Positions 10,973 to 20,211 of a DNA stretch of 47,748 bases are shown here, in pieces. Source of the stretch: Dyella sp. EPa41 (GTDB taxonomy: Bacteria; Pseudomonadota; Gammaproteobacteria; Xanthomonadales; Rhodanobacteraceae); contig NZ_BCPR01000035.1 of NCBI RefSeq assembly GCF_016586165.1, positions 1 to 47,748 on the forward strand, read 5' to 3'. The position numbers were made by a program, and so were the translations under genes. The first letter of the stretch is position 1; the number at the start of each line of letters is the position of its first letter. Below the pieces are notes generated by a model. That model was not told the origin of the DNA. It worked only from the letters and a program-made list of their open reading frames with translations, and did not search any database.

Positions 10973-11323
10973 TCAGGCCAGCGGCTCCACCTGCACGGCC
11001 GTGCCGTACGCGAGCACTTCGGTGACGCCTTCGGCGACGTCGTTCGCGTCGTAGCGCATGGCGATCACCGCGTTGGCGCCGCGTTCGGCCGCATGGCGCA
11101 TCATCAGTTCGAACGCCTCCTCGCGCGCCTTCTCGCACAGCTCGGTGTAGATCGAGATATTGCCGCCCACCAACGTCTGCAATGCGGCGCCAAAGTTGCC
11201 GATGACGCTGCGTGAACGCACCGTGATGCCGCGCACGATTCCCATCGGGCGAACCACGCGATAACCGGGAAGCTCGTTGCTGGTGCTGACCATGTGAAGC
11301 GGGATGTTGGCGGGCATGGGCAT
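10973..11323 (-). CDS. ybjQ: YbjQ-type (UPF0145) protein
   Basis: 116 residues. Matches the small heavy-metal-binding-like YbjQ family in its [18 protein letters not shown] start, the [41 protein letters not shown] core and a pentamer-forming beta-sheet end. The biochemical role of the family is not settled. Either of the first two methionines could be the start. It is convergent with the kinase gene, with touching stop codons. Confidence 0.85.
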   Translation of the reverse strand: MPMPANIPLHMVSTSNELPGYRVVRPMGIVRGITVRSRSVIGNFGAALQTLVGGNISIYTELCEKAREEAFELMMRHAAERGANAVIAMRYDANDVAEGVTEVLAYGTAVQVEPLA

Positions 11324-11400
11324 TCCTCCGTGGAAAGGATCATTGGCCGCATGGTCATCCGGCCGGGCGGCCGCTTCCAGTGCCGTTGCTCACGGCCCGG

Positions 11401-12243
11401 TCAGTCGCTGCCTTCGCCGCGCAACAGCGCGGCATAACCCCGCCGCGCATCCGGCCATTGCGGCACGAAGCCGCTGGCACGCAGTCGCGCGTTGCTGAGG
11501 CGTTTGCTGCCCACGCCGGCGGGCGCGGGGCCTTCATTCGGCAGGGAGGCGCCAAGCAGCGAAGCGAGGTGGTCGTACAGCACGTCCAGCGGCAATGGCG
11601 TGTCGTCGACGCCCAGGTAAAGCGGCTGCGGGTTTTCGATGGCCAGCAAGTGCGCAATCGCGGCCGCGGCATCGTCGACGTGGAAGCGGTTTGCCCAATG
11701 CGTCCGCTGCCGTGGCGCGCTCACGCCGCCGGCACGCAGGCGCTCGATCAGCTGCAGGCGGTCGGGTCCGTAGAGCCCCGCCAGGCGCAGCACCACGGAG
11801 GCGACCGGCTGCGTCGCCAGCCAGCGCTCCGCTTCCAGCAGCACTTCGCCATTGAATCCCGGCGGGTCGGCGGGCGTTTCTTCGTCCACCCACGCTTCGC
11901 CGTGCTCGCCGTATACCGCGGTGGAGGACACGAGCAGCACGCGTCGAAGCGCCGCGCCGCCGAGCGCATCGAGCAGATGGCGCAGGCCCTCCACGAACAA
12001 CGCGCGATAGACCTGCGCATCCCGCGTGCCGGGCGCCGGCATATAGACGAGTTGCTCGATGTGCGTGGGCAAATCGCGCCATGTCTCCGGGCGCGTCAGG
12101 TCGCCCCGCAGCCACTGGATGCCGCCGGTGCCTTCGCTTGCACTGCGCCGCAGCGCCCAGACCTGGTCGCCCCGCGCCAAGAGGCGATGGGCTACGCGCA
12201 TCCCGACGTCGCCGCAGCCGGCGATTAGTACCCGGGTGCTCAT
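11401..12243 (-). CDS. NAD(P)-dependent epimerase/dehydratase (extended SDR, YeeZ-like)
   Basis: 280 residues. A Rossmann fold with the nucleotide motif LIAGCGDVGMRVA near the N-terminus. The motif SSTAVYG is followed by GEAWVDEETPADP, where extended SDRs have a YxxxK pair; here the order resembles YeeZ-type proteins, and the catalytic Lys is not obvious. FHVDDAAAAIAHLL is the usual late motif. Substrate unknown. The ATG at 12243 is preferred; ATGs at 12252 and 12273 would lengthen it. Divergent from aroK, with 58 bases between. Confidence 0.82.
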   Translation of the reverse strand: MSTRVLIAGCGDVGMRVAHRLLARGDQVWALRRSASEGTGGIQWLRGDLTRPETWRDLPTHIEQLVYMPAPGTRDAQVYRALFVEGLRHLLDALGGAALRRVLLVSSTAVYGEHGEAWVDEETPADPPGFNGEVLLEAERWLATQPVASVVLRLAGLYGPDRLQLIERLRAGGVSAPRQRTHWANRFHVDDAAAAIAHLLAIENPQPLYLGVDDTPLPLDVLYDHLASLLGASLPNEGPAPAGVGSKRLSNARLRASGFVPQWPDARRGYAALLRGEGSD

Positions 12244-12301
12244 GCGGAACATCCCATGCTGCAGCGCAGCCATGCGCTTTCGCGCCTGTTAGCATTCACC
12301 C

Positions 12302-12841
12302 ATGAATCCTTCGTGCAACCTGTTCATCGTCGGCCCGACCGGCGCCGGCAAGACGTCCATCGGACGTCGGCTGGCCGAGCATTATGGGCTGAACTTCCTC
12401 GATCTCGACCAGGAGATCGAGCGGCAGTGCGGTGTGCCGGTCAGCGCGGTGTTCGAAATCGAAGGCGAAGTGGGCTTCCGCCGCCGCGAAAGCGCGCTGC
12501 TGGACGAGTGCAGCCGGCAACGCGGCGTGCTCGTGGCCACCGGCGCCGGTGCGGTGCTCGATCCGGCCAACCGCCGCTTGCTGGCCGAGCGCGGCTTCGT
12601 GCTGTGGCTGCAGGCCACGCTGGAACAGCAACTCGAACGACTCGCCCACGACAAGCAGCGACCGCTGCTGGCCAGCGGCGACCGCGCGGAACGCCTCAGC
12701 ACCATGGCGCAGGCACGCACGCCGCTGTACCGGGAAATCGCCGACCTGGTGATTCCGGGTGAACACGAACACGTCCACGCTGCCAGCGCGCGCAGCATTG
12801 TCCTGATCGACCAGCATTGGCAGCGCCAGCAGGCCGCATGA
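12302..12841 (+). CDS. aroK: Shikimate kinase
   Basis: 179 residues. Phosphorylates shikimate at the 3-hydroxyl in the chorismate pathway. Walker A is [15 protein letters not shown] (11-25). The shikimate-binding DLDQEIE and FRRRES segments are present. The usual GGG of the substrate loop reads GAG here ([10 protein letters not shown]). The lid arginine lies in DKQRPLL, followed by the adenine-binding end. Its stop codon overlaps the aroB start (ATGA), so aroK-aroB form an operon, the classical arrangement. Confidence 0.95.
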   Translation: MNPSCNLFIVGPTGAGKTSIGRRLAEHYGLNFLDLDQEIERQCGVPVSAVFEIEGEVGFRRRESALLDECSRQRGVLVATGAGAVLDPANRRLLAERGFVLWLQATLEQQLERLAHDKQRPLLASGDRAERLSTMAQARTPLYREIADLVIPGEHEHVHAASARSIVLIDQHWQRQQAA

Positions 12842-13941
12842 GCACACACGCCTCCTCCTCCCTCCGTACGATCGACGTCGCCCTGGGCACGCGTGGCTAT
12901 CCGGTCTGGATCGGCCCCGGCCTGATCACCGACACGGCACGCTGGCGCGCGATGTTGCGCGGCCGGCACGCCCTGGTGATCAGCAATACCACGGTGGCGC
13001 CGCTCTACCTCGAGCGCGTTGCCGACGGGCTGGACGGACTGCAGTGGTCGCCCTTCCTGATCGACGACGGCGAAGCGCACAAGACGTTCGCCAACGTGGG
13101 GCGCGCGCTCGAGGCGCTGGCCCAGCTCGGCGCGACGCGTGATGCCTGCGTGGTGGCGCTCGGCGGCGGCGTGGTCGGCGACCTCGCGGGCTTCAGCGCC
13201 GCATGCTGGATGCGCGGTATCGATTTCATCCAGATGCCGACCACGCTGCTGTCGATGGTGGATTCTTCGGTCGGCGGCAAGACGGGCGTGAACCTGCCCG
13301 CGGGCAAGAACCTGGTCGGTGCGTTCCACCAGCCACGCGCCGTCGTGGCCGACATCGACACGCTTGCCACCTTGCCGGAGCGCGAATACCGCGCGGGTCT
13401 TGCCGAAGTAGTGAAAGGCGCAGCGATCGGTGATGCGGCTTTCTTTGCATGGCTTGAGCAACGCGCGGCGGCGCTGAATGCGCGCGAGACCGCGCCGCTG
13501 ATCGAAGCCATCGCACGCAAGGTGCAATACAAGGCCGGCGTGGTGGCGCGCGACGAAACCGAACAGGGTGAACGTGCGCTGCTCAATCTCGGCCACACGT
13601 TCGGCCACGCGCTGGAAACCGCCGGCAAATACACCGTGCTGCTGCACGGCGAAGGCGTAGCGATCGGCATGCTGCTTGCCGCCAAGCTTTCCGAGCGCCT
13701 GGGCATGAGCGATGCCGGGGACACCGGACGCCTGCATCGCCTGCTCGAAACATTGCGGTTGCCCACGGCGATTCCCGCGGGCATGGATCCGGCGCAACTG
13801 CTCGCGCTCATGCGGCTGGACAAGAAGAACCTCGCCGGCACGCTGCGTCTGATCCTGTGGCGCGGCGTGGGTCGCGCAGAGATCGTCAGCGGCGTCGGCG
13901 AAGCCGATGTCATGGCCGTGCTGGAAGCGGCCACGCGCTGA
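12838..13941 (+). CDS. aroB: 3-dehydroquinate synthase
   Basis: 367 residues. Converts DAHP to 3-dehydroquinate, the second step of aromatic amino acid synthesis, using NAD+ and a divalent metal. Family motifs: [12 protein letters not shown], the NAD-binding [44 protein letters not shown] block, KGAAIGD, and the metal ligands in [15 protein letters not shown] and [11 protein letters not shown]. Length is normal (about 360). The start is the ATG overlapping the aroK stop. Confidence 0.96.
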   Translation: MSTHASSSLRTIDVALGTRGYPVWIGPGLITDTARWRAMLRGRHALVISNTTVAPLYLERVADGLDGLQWSPFLIDDGEAHKTFANVGRALEALAQLGATRDACVVALGGGVVGDLAGFSAACWMRGIDFIQMPTTLLSMVDSSVGGKTGVNLPAGKNLVGAFHQPRAVVADIDTLATLPEREYRAGLAEVVKGAAIGDAAFFAWLEQRAAALNARETAPLIEAIARKVQYKAGVVARDETEQGERALLNLGHTFGHALETAGKYTVLLHGEGVAIGMLLAAKLSERLGMSDAGDTGRLHRLLETLRLPTAIPAGMDPAQLLALMRLDKKNLAGTLRLILWRGVGRAEIVSGVGEADVMAVLEAATR

Positions 13942-13957
13942 TCGCCAACGCCCCTTT

Positions 13958-14094
13958 TGCAGGAGCGCACCCTGTGCGCGACCGGGGAGTGGTGGCGGTA
14001 CGCTCCGTAGGCTTTTCGCGCACTGGGTGCGCGACCGGGGAGTGACGGCGTTACCGCTCCGTAGGCTTTTCGCGCACTGGGTGCGCTCCTACAG
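13958..14094. repeat. Extragenic palindrome cluster, copy 3, with a 53-bp tandem duplication
   Basis: Begins GCAGGAGCGCACCCTGTGCGC and ends GGTGCGCTCCTACAG. Inside, a 53-bp unit (13978-14030) is repeated directly at 14031-14083 with a few changes, so this locus has three half-sites instead of two. It lies in the 410-base gap between aroB and the WGR gene, which holds no gene apart from the repeats. Confidence 0.85.
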
Positions 14095-14150
14095 CCAAGG
14101 AAAAGCCGCACGCAGGGAATGCCACGCGCCGCGCGTTCGTCCACCCTCCT

Positions 14151-14235
14151 TTGTAGGAGCGCACCCTGTGCGCGACCGCGGAGTGGCGGCGGTACCGCTC
14201 CGTAGGCTTTTCGCGCACTGGGTGCGCTCCTGCAG
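14151..14235. repeat. Paired extragenic palindrome, copy 4
   Basis: The cleanest copy in the window: TTGTAGGAGCGCACC, then CTGTGCGCGACCGCGG, a spacer with GGTACCGCTCCGTAGGC, then TTTTCGCGCACTGGGTGCGCTCC. The two ends are inverted repeats of each other. Confidence 0.88.
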
Positions 14236-14351
14236 AGGGAAAAATCCGCGCGAATGGAACGCGGCGCATCGCCACGCTCGCCCCCGCGTGCCAAGCCTTC
14301 TAGAATGCGGGCTCCAAGGCCATTCGCCGTCCCTGCTCCGAATCGACCTCC

Positions 14352-14612
14352 ATGCGCCTCTACCTGCAAGCCATGCCCGCCACCTCCGAGGCGCCGCGCT
14401 ATGTCCAGATCGCGCTGGAACAAGACCTGCTGGGCGGATGGACGCTCTATCGCGAGTCGGGCGTGCAAGGTGGCAAGGCCACGCTCAAGCGTGAGCAGTT
14501 CCTCGAACGCGACGATGCGCTCGCCGCGTTCCAGAAGGCGCGCGACGCGCAGATCAAGCGCGGCTTCCGCGTGATGTTCAGCCAGGGCCTGGACGGCCCT
14601 TACGGATCCTGA
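14352..14612 (+). CDS. Small WGR-domain-like protein
   Basis: 86 residues. [47 protein letters not shown] follows the WGR domain pattern (W..Y..G..G....A...F......K...G). Such domains occur alone or in nucleic-acid-related proteins and bind DNA in PARP enzymes; the role of stand-alone bacterial forms is unknown. hemE starts one base after its stop (TGAGATG), so they are cotranscribed. The ATG at 14352 fits the domain boundary. Confidence 0.75.
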   Translation: MRLYLQAMPATSEAPRYVQIALEQDLLGGWTLYRESGVQGGKATLKREQFLERDDALAAFQKARDAQIKRGFRVMFSQGLDGPYGS

Positions 14613-14613
14613 G

Positions 14614-15684
14614 ATGAGTGACACCCTGAAGAACGACCGCTTCCTGCGCGCCCTGCGCCGCGAAGCCACCGACACCACGCCCGTGTGGGTGATGCGCCAG
14701 GCCGGCCGTTACCTGCCGGAGTATCGCGCCACCCGCGCACGCGCCGGCAACTTCATGGGCCTGGCGCAGAACCCGGACATGGCCTGCGAAGTGACGCTGC
14801 AGCCGCTCGACCGGTTCGAGCTGGATGCGGCCATCCTGTTCTCCGACATCCTCACCATCCCCGACGCGATGGGCCTGGGGCTGAGCTTCGCCCAGGGCGA
14901 AGGTCCGCAGTTCGCGCACCCGGTGCGCAACAAGGCCGACATCGAACGCCTGGGCGTGCCGGACATGGAGACCGAGCTGCGCTACGTGATGGATGCGGTA
15001 CGCCTGATCCGCCGCGAGCTGCACGGCCGCGTGCCGCTGATCGGCTTCTCCGGCAGCCCGTGGACGCTGGCCTGCTACATGGTGGAAGGCCAGGGTTCGC
15101 GCGATTTCGCGCGCCTCAAGGCCATGTGCTGGAACGAGCCGGCGCTTGCCCACCGGCTGCTCGACACGCTGGCCCGGTCCGTGGCGGCTTACCTGATCGC
15201 CCAGGCCACTGCCGGCGCGCAGGCGCTGATGGTGTTCGACACCTGGGGCGGCCTGCTCGGCCCCGCACCGTTCCGGGAATTCTCGCTGCGCTACATGGCG
15301 CAAGTGGTCGACGCGCTGAAAGCCGACGCCGCCAGCCGCGACCTGCCGGTGATCCTGTTTTCCAAGGGCGCGGGCCAGCACCTGGCCGCCATGGCCGACA
15401 CCGGCTGCGCGGGCCTGGGCGTGGACTGGACCATCGACCTGGCCGATGCACGCCAGGCGGTGAACGGCCGCGTGGCGCTGCAGGGCAACCTGGACCCGGC
15501 CATCCTGCTCGCCAGTCCCGAGGTCATTCGCCGCGAAGTCCGGCGCGTGCTGGACAGCTACGGCAAGCACCCGGGCCACGTATTCAACCTGGGCCACGGC
15601 ATCACCCCGGAAGTCGACCCTGAAAACGTGAAGGTGCTGGTCGACGAAGTCCACGCCTACAGCCGCCAGCTGCGCGGCAGCTGA
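14614..15684 (+). CDS. hemE: Uroporphyrinogen decarboxylase
   Basis: 356 residues. Decarboxylates the four acetate side chains of uroporphyrinogen III to give coproporphyrinogen III in heme synthesis. The signature [15 protein letters not shown] (about 23-37) contains the substrate-binding Arg. The catalytic Asp is in [16 protein letters not shown], and [16 protein letters not shown] and FNLGHGI are conserved. Length is normal (about 354). It is followed ten bases later by a DUF3147-like membrane gene, probably in the same transcript. Confidence 0.97.
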   Translation: MSDTLKNDRFLRALRREATDTTPVWVMRQAGRYLPEYRATRARAGNFMGLAQNPDMACEVTLQPLDRFELDAAILFSDILTIPDAMGLGLSFAQGEGPQFAHPVRNKADIERLGVPDMETELRYVMDAVRLIRRELHGRVPLIGFSGSPWTLACYMVEGQGSRDFARLKAMCWNEPALAHRLLDTLARSVAAYLIAQATAGAQALMVFDTWGGLLGPAPFREFSLRYMAQVVDALKADAASRDLPVILFSKGAGQHLAAMADTGCAGLGVDWTIDLADARQAVNGRVALQGNLDPAILLASPEVIRREVRRVLDSYGKHPGHVFNLGHGITPEVDPENVKVLVDEVHAYSRQLRGS

Positions 15685-15694
15685 GCACCCTCCC

Positions 15695-16048
15695 ATGGCC
15701 TGGCTGCTGACCAAGTACCTGATCACCGCTGCCGTGGTGGTCGCGGTCTCCGAATTCGCCAGGCGCAGCGACCGCCTTGGAGGCTTCGTGGCCGCCCTGC
15801 CCCTGGTGACGGTGCTGGTACTGGTCTGGCTGCAGGTCGAGCACCAGCCGCCGGCCAAGATCGCCAACCACGCCTGGTACACGTTCTGGTACGTGGTGCC
15901 TACGCTGCCGATGTTCCTGGCCTTCCCGGCGCTGCTGCCGAGGCTGGGTTTCTGGCCCACCCTGCTGGCCTGCGTGGTGATCACGGTGGCCTGCTTCGGC
16001 CTGTTCGCGCTGCTGGTGCGGCGCTTCGGCATCGAATTGCTGCCCTGA
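15695..16048 (+). CDS. DUF3147-like small inner-membrane protein
   Basis: 117 residues with four predicted membrane segments: about 3-19, 28-46, 60-80 and 89-110. [17 protein letters not shown] and [16 protein letters not shown] are the recognisable family segments. Function unknown; the pattern resembles small multidrug-resistance-sized transporters only in size. Start at the ATG ten bases after hemE. Confidence 0.72.
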   Translation: MAWLLTKYLITAAVVVAVSEFARRSDRLGGFVAALPLVTVLVLVWLQVEHQPPAKIANHAWYTFWYVVPTLPMFLAFPALLPRLGFWPTLLACVVITVACFGLFALLVRRFGIELLP

Positions 16049-16065
16049 CCCGCTTTCGGGCGCTT

Positions 16066-16095
16066 TTGGCACCCCGGGGCCCCGCCCCGTACAAT
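16066..16095 (+). promoter_or_regulatory. Predicted sigma70 promoter of valS
   Basis: TTGGCA (16066-16071), an 18-base GC-rich spacer and TACAAT (16090-16095) lie 57 bases before the valS ATG. Confidence 0.6.
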
Positions 16096-16152
16096 TGCCC
16101 TCTTTGCCTTTTTCCTCACGCGCCGGCCCCGGCGCGCAACCGCGAGCCCCCG

Positions 16153-19056
16153 ATGGAAAAGAGTTTCGAGCCCGGCCAGATCGAATCGAAGTGGTATGCC
16201 GCCTGGGAAGCCAGCGGCGACTTCAAGCCGTCCGGCCAGGGCGAGCCGTACTGCATCCTGCTGCCGCCGCCGAACGTCACCGGCACCCTGCACATGGGCC
16301 ATGCGTTCCAGCAGACCGTGATGGACATGCTGATCCGCTACCAGCGCATGCGCGGCATGAACACGCTGTGGCAGGTGGGCACCGACCACGCCGGCATCGC
16401 CACCCAGAAGATCGTCGAGAACCAGCTCGCCGTCGAGAACAAGACGCGCCATGACCTGGGCCGCGAAGCCTTCATCGGGCGCGTGTGGCAGTGGAAAGAG
16501 GAATCGGGCTCCACCATCACCCACCAGATGCGCCGCCTGGGCGTCGCCGCCGACTGGTCGCGCGAGCGCTTCACCATGGACCCGGGCCTGTCGGAGGCCG
16601 TGCGCAAGGTGTTCGTGGAGTGGTTCCGCGCGGGCCTGATCTATCGCGGCAACCGCCTGGTGAACTGGGACCCGGCGCTGGGCACTGCCGTCTCGGATCT
16701 TGAAGTGAACAATGTCGAGCGCGACGGCCACCTGTGGTCGATCCGCTACTACACCGTCGACGGCAAGGACAGCGTCGTGGTCGCCACCACGCGTCCGGAG
16801 ACCATGCTCGGCGACGTCGCCGTGGCCGTGCATCCGGAAGACGAGCGCCACGCGCGCCTGATCGGCCAGAGGCTGCGCCTGCCGCTGACCGGCCGCGAGA
16901 TTCCGGTCATCGCCGATGATTACGTCGACCGCGAGTTCGGCACGGGCTTCGTGAAGATCACCCCGGCGCACGACTTCAACGACTACGCCATCGGCCAGCG
17001 CCACGGCCTGGCACCGATCAACATCTTCACGCTCGACGCCAAGGTCAACGAGAACGCGCCGGAGAAGTACCGCGGCATGGACCGCTACGAGGCGCGCAAG
17101 GCCGTGCTGGCGGACCTGGAAGCCGAAGGCCTGCTGGTCGAGACCAAGCCGCACAAGCTGCAGGTGCCGGTGAGCCAGCGTTCCGACGCGGTGATCGAGC
17201 CGATGCTCACCGACCAGTGGTTCCTCGATCTCACCAGCGAGGTGCAGGCCGATGGGCGTCCGGGCGGCCGCAAGGCCATTACCGAGCCGGCGCTGGACGC
17301 GGTGCGTGGCGGCGACATCAAGTTCGTGCCCGAAAACTGGAGCACCACTTACACGCAGTGGCTGGACAACATCCAGGACTGGTGCATCAGCCGCCAGCTG
17401 TGGTGGGGCCACCGCATCCCGGCGTGGTACGACGAGGCCGGCAACATCTTCGTGGGTGAGGACGAGGCCGACGCGCGTGCGCACGCCACCATCGCGCCGG
17501 TCGGCGCGCTGCGCCAGGACGAGGACGTGCTCGACACCTGGTTCAGCTCCGCCTTGTGGCCGTTCTCCACCCTGGGCTGGCCGATGGATGGCCCGGTGAA
17601 GGACGAGCGCGGCAATGTCGTGGCGAACTGGCAGACCGACCAGGTGTTCCTGCCCAGCGCCGTGCTGGTCACGGGCTTCGACATCATCTTCTTCTGGGTC
17701 GCCCGCATGGTGATGGCGACCAAGTACTTCACCGGCCGCGTGCCGTTCAAGCACGTCTACATCAACGCCATCGTGCGTGATGCGGAAGGCCAGAAGATGT
17801 CCAAGTCCAAGGGCAACACGCTGGACCCGCTAGACCTGATCGACGGCATCGAGCTGGAGCCGCTGGTGGCCAAGTCCACCCGGTCGCTGCTGATCCCGCA
17901 GGTGCGCGAGAAGGTCGAGAAGCGCATCCGCAAGGATTACCCCAACGGCATCCCGGCCATCGGCACCGATGCACTGCGCTTCACCTTCGCCGCCCTGGCC
18001 AGCTACAGCCGCACCATCAACTTCGACATCAAGCGCGCCGAAGGCTACAAGGCGTTCTGCAACAAGCTGTGGAATGCGGCGCGCTTCGTGCTGATGAACC
18101 TTGATACCCCTCCCCTCTCGGGAGAAGGTGGCGCGAAGGCGCCGGATGAGGGCTCGGGCAGCGCGCAGACTGCCGCTTCGGCCGCTCCTCTCGCCCAGAG
18201 GGGCTCACAGCCGGTGACCGAAGCCGAGCGCTGGATTCTCACGCGCCTGAAGCAGACGCTCACCGACGTCGAACAGCACTTCGCCAGCTACCGCTTCGAC
18301 CTGCTGGCGCAGGAGCTCTACGAGTTCACCTGGAACGAGTTCTGCGACTGGTTCCTGGAGCTGTCCAAGCCCGCCTTGAACGGCGACGACGCAGCCGCCG
18401 CGGCATCCACCCGCCAGACGCTGGCGGTGGTGCTGGAAACCATTCTGCGCGCGCTGCACCCGATCGTGCCGTTCATCAGCGAGGAGATCTGGCATTCGGT
18501 GGCGCCGAAGCTCGCCCTCGACGCGAAGTTCCTGCTGGAGCGTCCGTGGCCGCGTGCCGACGAGATCGTCGCCGACGAGGCCGCCACCGCCGAGATCGAG
18601 TGGTTCAAGAACGTGCTGAGCGGCATCCGCCGCATTCGCGCGGAAATGAACATCGCTCCGGGCAAGACCATCCCGCTGCTGCTCGCGGACGGCGACGCCA
18701 CCGATCGCGCGCGCGCCGCCAAGTTCGCCGCGCAGATCAGCTTCCTCGCCCGCGTGGAAGCGCCGCAGTGGATCGAAACCGGCACGGACGAACCGGCCGC
18801 CGCGGCTGCGGTGGTGGGCTCGATGCGCGTGCTGATCCCGCTCGCCGGCCTGATCGATCTCGGTGCCGAGAAGGCCCGCCTGGGCAAGGAGATCAGCCGC
18901 ATCGAAGTCGAGATCAAGAAGTGCGAAGGCAAGCTGGGCAACGCCAGTTTCGTAGCCAACGCGCCGGCGGAAGTCGTCGCACAGGAACGCCAACGCATCA
19001 CCGACTGGACCACCCAGCTCACCGCCCTGCGCGAGCAGGCGCAGAAGCTGGGCTGA
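16153..19056 (+). CDS. valS: Valyl-tRNA synthetase, with a repeat-derived insertion
   Basis: 967 residues. Charges tRNA-Val and edits misactivated threonine. Class I motifs are HMGH (47-50) and KMSKS (548-552). The editing (CP1) domain lies between them, the anticodon-binding domain follows from about 690, and the C-terminal coiled-coil arm begins near [16 protein letters not shown]. Compared with E. coli ValRS, where RFVLMN is followed by about 17 residues before ADRWIL, this protein has about 40 residues (about 651-687) rich in Gly, Ala and Ser, encoded by a palindromic repeat-like segment. The frame is intact. The ATG at 16153 is preferred; the frame opens upstream at 16066 but would add a non-family peptide. 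Confidence 0.96.
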   Translation: MEKSFEPGQIESKWYAAWEASGDFKPSGQGEPYCILLPPPNVTGTLHMGHAFQQTVMDMLIRYQRMRGMNTLWQVGTDHAGIATQKIVENQLAVENKTRHDLGREAFIGRVWQWKEESGSTITHQMRRLGVAADWSRERFTMDPGLSEAVRKVFVEWFRAGLIYRGNRLVNWDPALGTAVSDLEVNNVERDGHLWSIRYYTVDGKDSVVVATTRPETMLGDVAVAVHPEDERHARLIGQRLRLPLTGREIPVIADDYVDREFGTGFVKITPAHDFNDYAIGQRHGLAPINIFTLDAKVNENAPEKYRGMDRYEARKAVLADLEAEGLLVETKPHKLQVPVSQRSDAVIEPMLTDQWFLDLTSEVQADGRPGGRKAITEPALDAVRGGDIKFVPENWSTTYTQWLDNIQDWCISRQLWWGHRIPAWYDEAGNIFVGEDEADARAHATIAPVGALRQDEDVLDTWFSSALWPFSTLGWPMDGPVKDERGNVVANWQTDQVFLPSAVLVTGFDIIFFWVARMVMATKYFTGRVPFKHVYINAIVRDAEGQKMSKSKGNTLDPLDLIDGIELEPLVAKSTRSLLIPQVREKVEKRIRKDYPNGIPAIGTDALRFTFAALASYSRTINFDIKRAEGYKAFCNKLWNAARFVLMNLDTPPLSGEGGAKAPDEGSGSAQTAASAAPLAQRGSQPVTEAERWILTRLKQTLTDVEQHFASYRFDLLAQELYEFTWNEFCDWFLELSKPALNGDDAAAAASTRQTLAVVLETILRALHPIVPFISEEIWHSVAPKLALDAKFLLERPWPRADEIVADEAATAEIEWFKNVLSGIRRIRAEMNIAPGKTIPLLLADGDATDRARAAKFAAQISFLARVEAPQWIETGTDEPAAAAAVVGSMRVLIPLAGLIDLGAEKARLGKEISRIEVEIKKCEGKLGNASFVANAPAEVVAQERQRITDWTTQLTALREQAQKLG
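18104..18212. repeat. Extragenic-palindrome-like repeat inside valS
   Basis: Starts CCCCTCCCCTCTCGGGAG and ends CCTCTCGCCCAGAGGGG, so CCCCTC and GAGGGG face each other at the ends. Internal hairpins are GGCGC-GAAG-GCGCC and CCTCT-CGCCC-AGAGG. The start resembles a repeat family usually found between genes in Xanthomonadales. Its translation reads as low-complexity Gly/Ala/Ser/Pro sequence at a variable loop of ValRS. No other copy is seen in this window. Confidence 0.6.
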
Positions 19057-19065
19057 TGACGCCAC

Positions 19066-19088
19066 CGGGCGCCCTCGCAAGGCGCCCG
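19066..19088 (+). terminator. Hairpin after valS
   Basis: CGGGCGCC and GGCGCCCG form an eight-bp stem with a seven-base loop, ten bases after the stop codon. No T-run follows, so the terminator call is tentative. Confidence 0.5.
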
Positions 19089-19100
19089 CATTAGCCCCTC

Positions 19101-19236
19101 CTGTGGGAGCGCACCCTGTGCGCGACCGCCTTTCGTGGCGACGCCCACGATGCGTGGCGATGCGCCCAGATGGGTCCCATTTCACCAATGCCTGAACGAC
19201 GCAGCGTTGCGGTCGCGCACTGGGTGCGCTCCTACA
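19101..19236. repeat. Paired extragenic palindrome, copy 5
   Basis: Starts CTGTGGGAGCGCACCCTGTG and ends CGCGCACTGGGTGCGCTCC. The spacer differs from the other copies and is longer. It is the first element of the gene-free stretch 19057-19731. Confidence 0.8.
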
Positions 19237-19299
19237 GAGAGAGGCTGTCGCTCGCGATGTGCCGCGCAGCGGCACGAGCCTTCGAATATCCCCTGTGTG

Positions 19300-19560
19300 G
19301 CGGTGAGGGGTGGACGAGCAGGCCCCGCAGGGGTGCCCGACAGGACGTCGGGCACTTTTCGTCCGGGCAGGAGCCCGGTCGAAAAGCCCGGCCGCCCCTC
19401 ACGGACTGGCTGGGCGTAGCCCAGACAGCGCCACGCGGGGTGCCGTTCTCTTTGGTTACTTTCTCTTGGGCAAGCAAGAGAAAGTGACCCGGGCCGCGGC
19501 AGCGGCTCGGAAGCCCGCCGTCCCACGGGGACTCCCTTCGGTCGCAGGCGAGCCAGGTCG
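19300..19560. repeat. Composite hairpin-rich repeat element
   Basis: About 260 bases with no convincing gene. It contains a perfect eight-bp hairpin TGCCCGAC/GTCGGGCA (19334-19354, followed by CTTTTC), and a 15-bp stem with one G-T wobble (19454-19468 with 19475-19489, built on ACTTTCTCTTG/CAAGAGAAAGT). A frame reading VTFSWASKRK or FGYFLLGKQEKVT across the second hairpin looks like the false 'hypothetical proteins' this repeat produces in other proteobacterial genomes (recollection, not checked). In the plus direction, this hairpin lies between the valS end and the rimI end. Confidence 0.6.
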
Positions 19561-19606
19561 CGATAAGGAAGAATGCAACCGAAACATCGACAATCTTTGT
19601 CTATCG

Positions 19607-19637
19607 AAAGATGATCATGCAGAAAAGATGATCATGC
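19607..19637. repeat. AT-rich tandem 17-base repeat with TGATCA cores
   Basis: AAAGATGATCATGC occurs at 19607-19620 and again at 19624-19637. Each contains the palindrome TGATCA. The surrounding 70 bases are much less GC-rich than their neighbours. Confidence 0.7.
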
Positions 19638-19654
19638 GGACCGGCGCGAAAGGC

Positions 19655-19681
19655 GGTCGCGCACAGGGTGCGCTCCTACAA
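19655..19681. repeat. Single half-unit extragenic palindrome, copy 6
   Basis: GGTCGCGCACAGGGTGCGCTCC then TACAAGG: one half-site of the family, with no partner nearby. It ends the gene-free stretch downstream of rimI. Confidence 0.75.
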
Positions 19682-19731
19682 GGGAACGCCACGCAGAATG
19701 GACCGAGCCGGACAGTGGCAGTGTGCGGAGG

Positions 19732-20205
19732 CTACTGCCCCTCGACCAGATCCCGCGCCATCACGATGGCATCCTCGCGCCCGTCCTTGGCCGGGTAGTA
19801 CTTGGGTCGCCGGCCGATTTCCTCGAAGCCCATGGCGCGATAAAGGTTCTGCGCCACCGGATTGGAGGGGCGCACTTCCAGGAAAACGCGGCCTGCGCCG
19901 TTCCAGCGCGCGATGTCCATCAAGCGCCGCAACAGAAAACGCCCGAGGCCAAGGCCTCGATAGTCCGGGCCAACGCACACGTTCAACACATGCGCCTCGC
20001 CAGCGGCCACGGACAGCACGCCATAGCCGGCAATCACCCCTTCCACCCACATCGTCCAGCTGGGATGGCCGGCCTTCAGGCAGTCGGTGAAGATGCCGGG
20101 CGTCCAGGGAAAATCATAGGACGCCGCCTCCATCGCAGCGACGATGGGTACGTCGTCGCGTCGCATGGCGCGGATCTCAGCATGGGGACGGGCCACCGCG
20201 ACCAT
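19732..20205 (-). CDS. rimI: Ribosomal protein alanine N-acetyltransferase
   Basis: 157 residues. A GNAT acetyltransferase that acetylates the N-terminal alanine of ribosomal protein S18. The acetyl-CoA-binding motif is VGPDYRGLGLGRFLLRRLM, followed by FLEVRPSNPVAQNLYRAMGFEEIGRRPKYYP and DGREDAIVMARDL, which match RimI closely. About ten residues longer at the N-terminus than E. coli RimI. It lies six bases after the holD-like gene, the same holD-rimI order as in E. coli. Confidence 0.93.
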   Translation of the reverse strand: MVAVARPHAEIRAMRRDDVPIVAAMEAASYDFPWTPGIFTDCLKAGHPSWTMWVEGVIAGYGVLSVAAGEAHVLNVCVGPDYRGLGLGRFLLRRLMDIARWNGAGRVFLEVRPSNPVAQNLYRAMGFEEIGRRPKYYPAKDGREDAIVMARDLVEGQ

Positions 20206-20211
20206 GAGCGA

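Noticed and set aside
13958..14235. CRISPR-like regular repeats
   Set aside because: The units are adjacent palindromes with conserved spacers, not short direct repeats with unique spacers, and there are no cas genes.
14578..17754. A 1058-codon minus-strand open frame opposite hemE and valS
   Set aside because: It is a shadow of the high-GC third codon positions of hemE, the membrane gene and valS, which are unmistakable on the plus strand.
19310..19798. A 162-codon plus-strand frame in the gap after valS
   Set aside because: It runs across hairpin repeats and into the end of rimI on the other strand; composition is that of repeat DNA.
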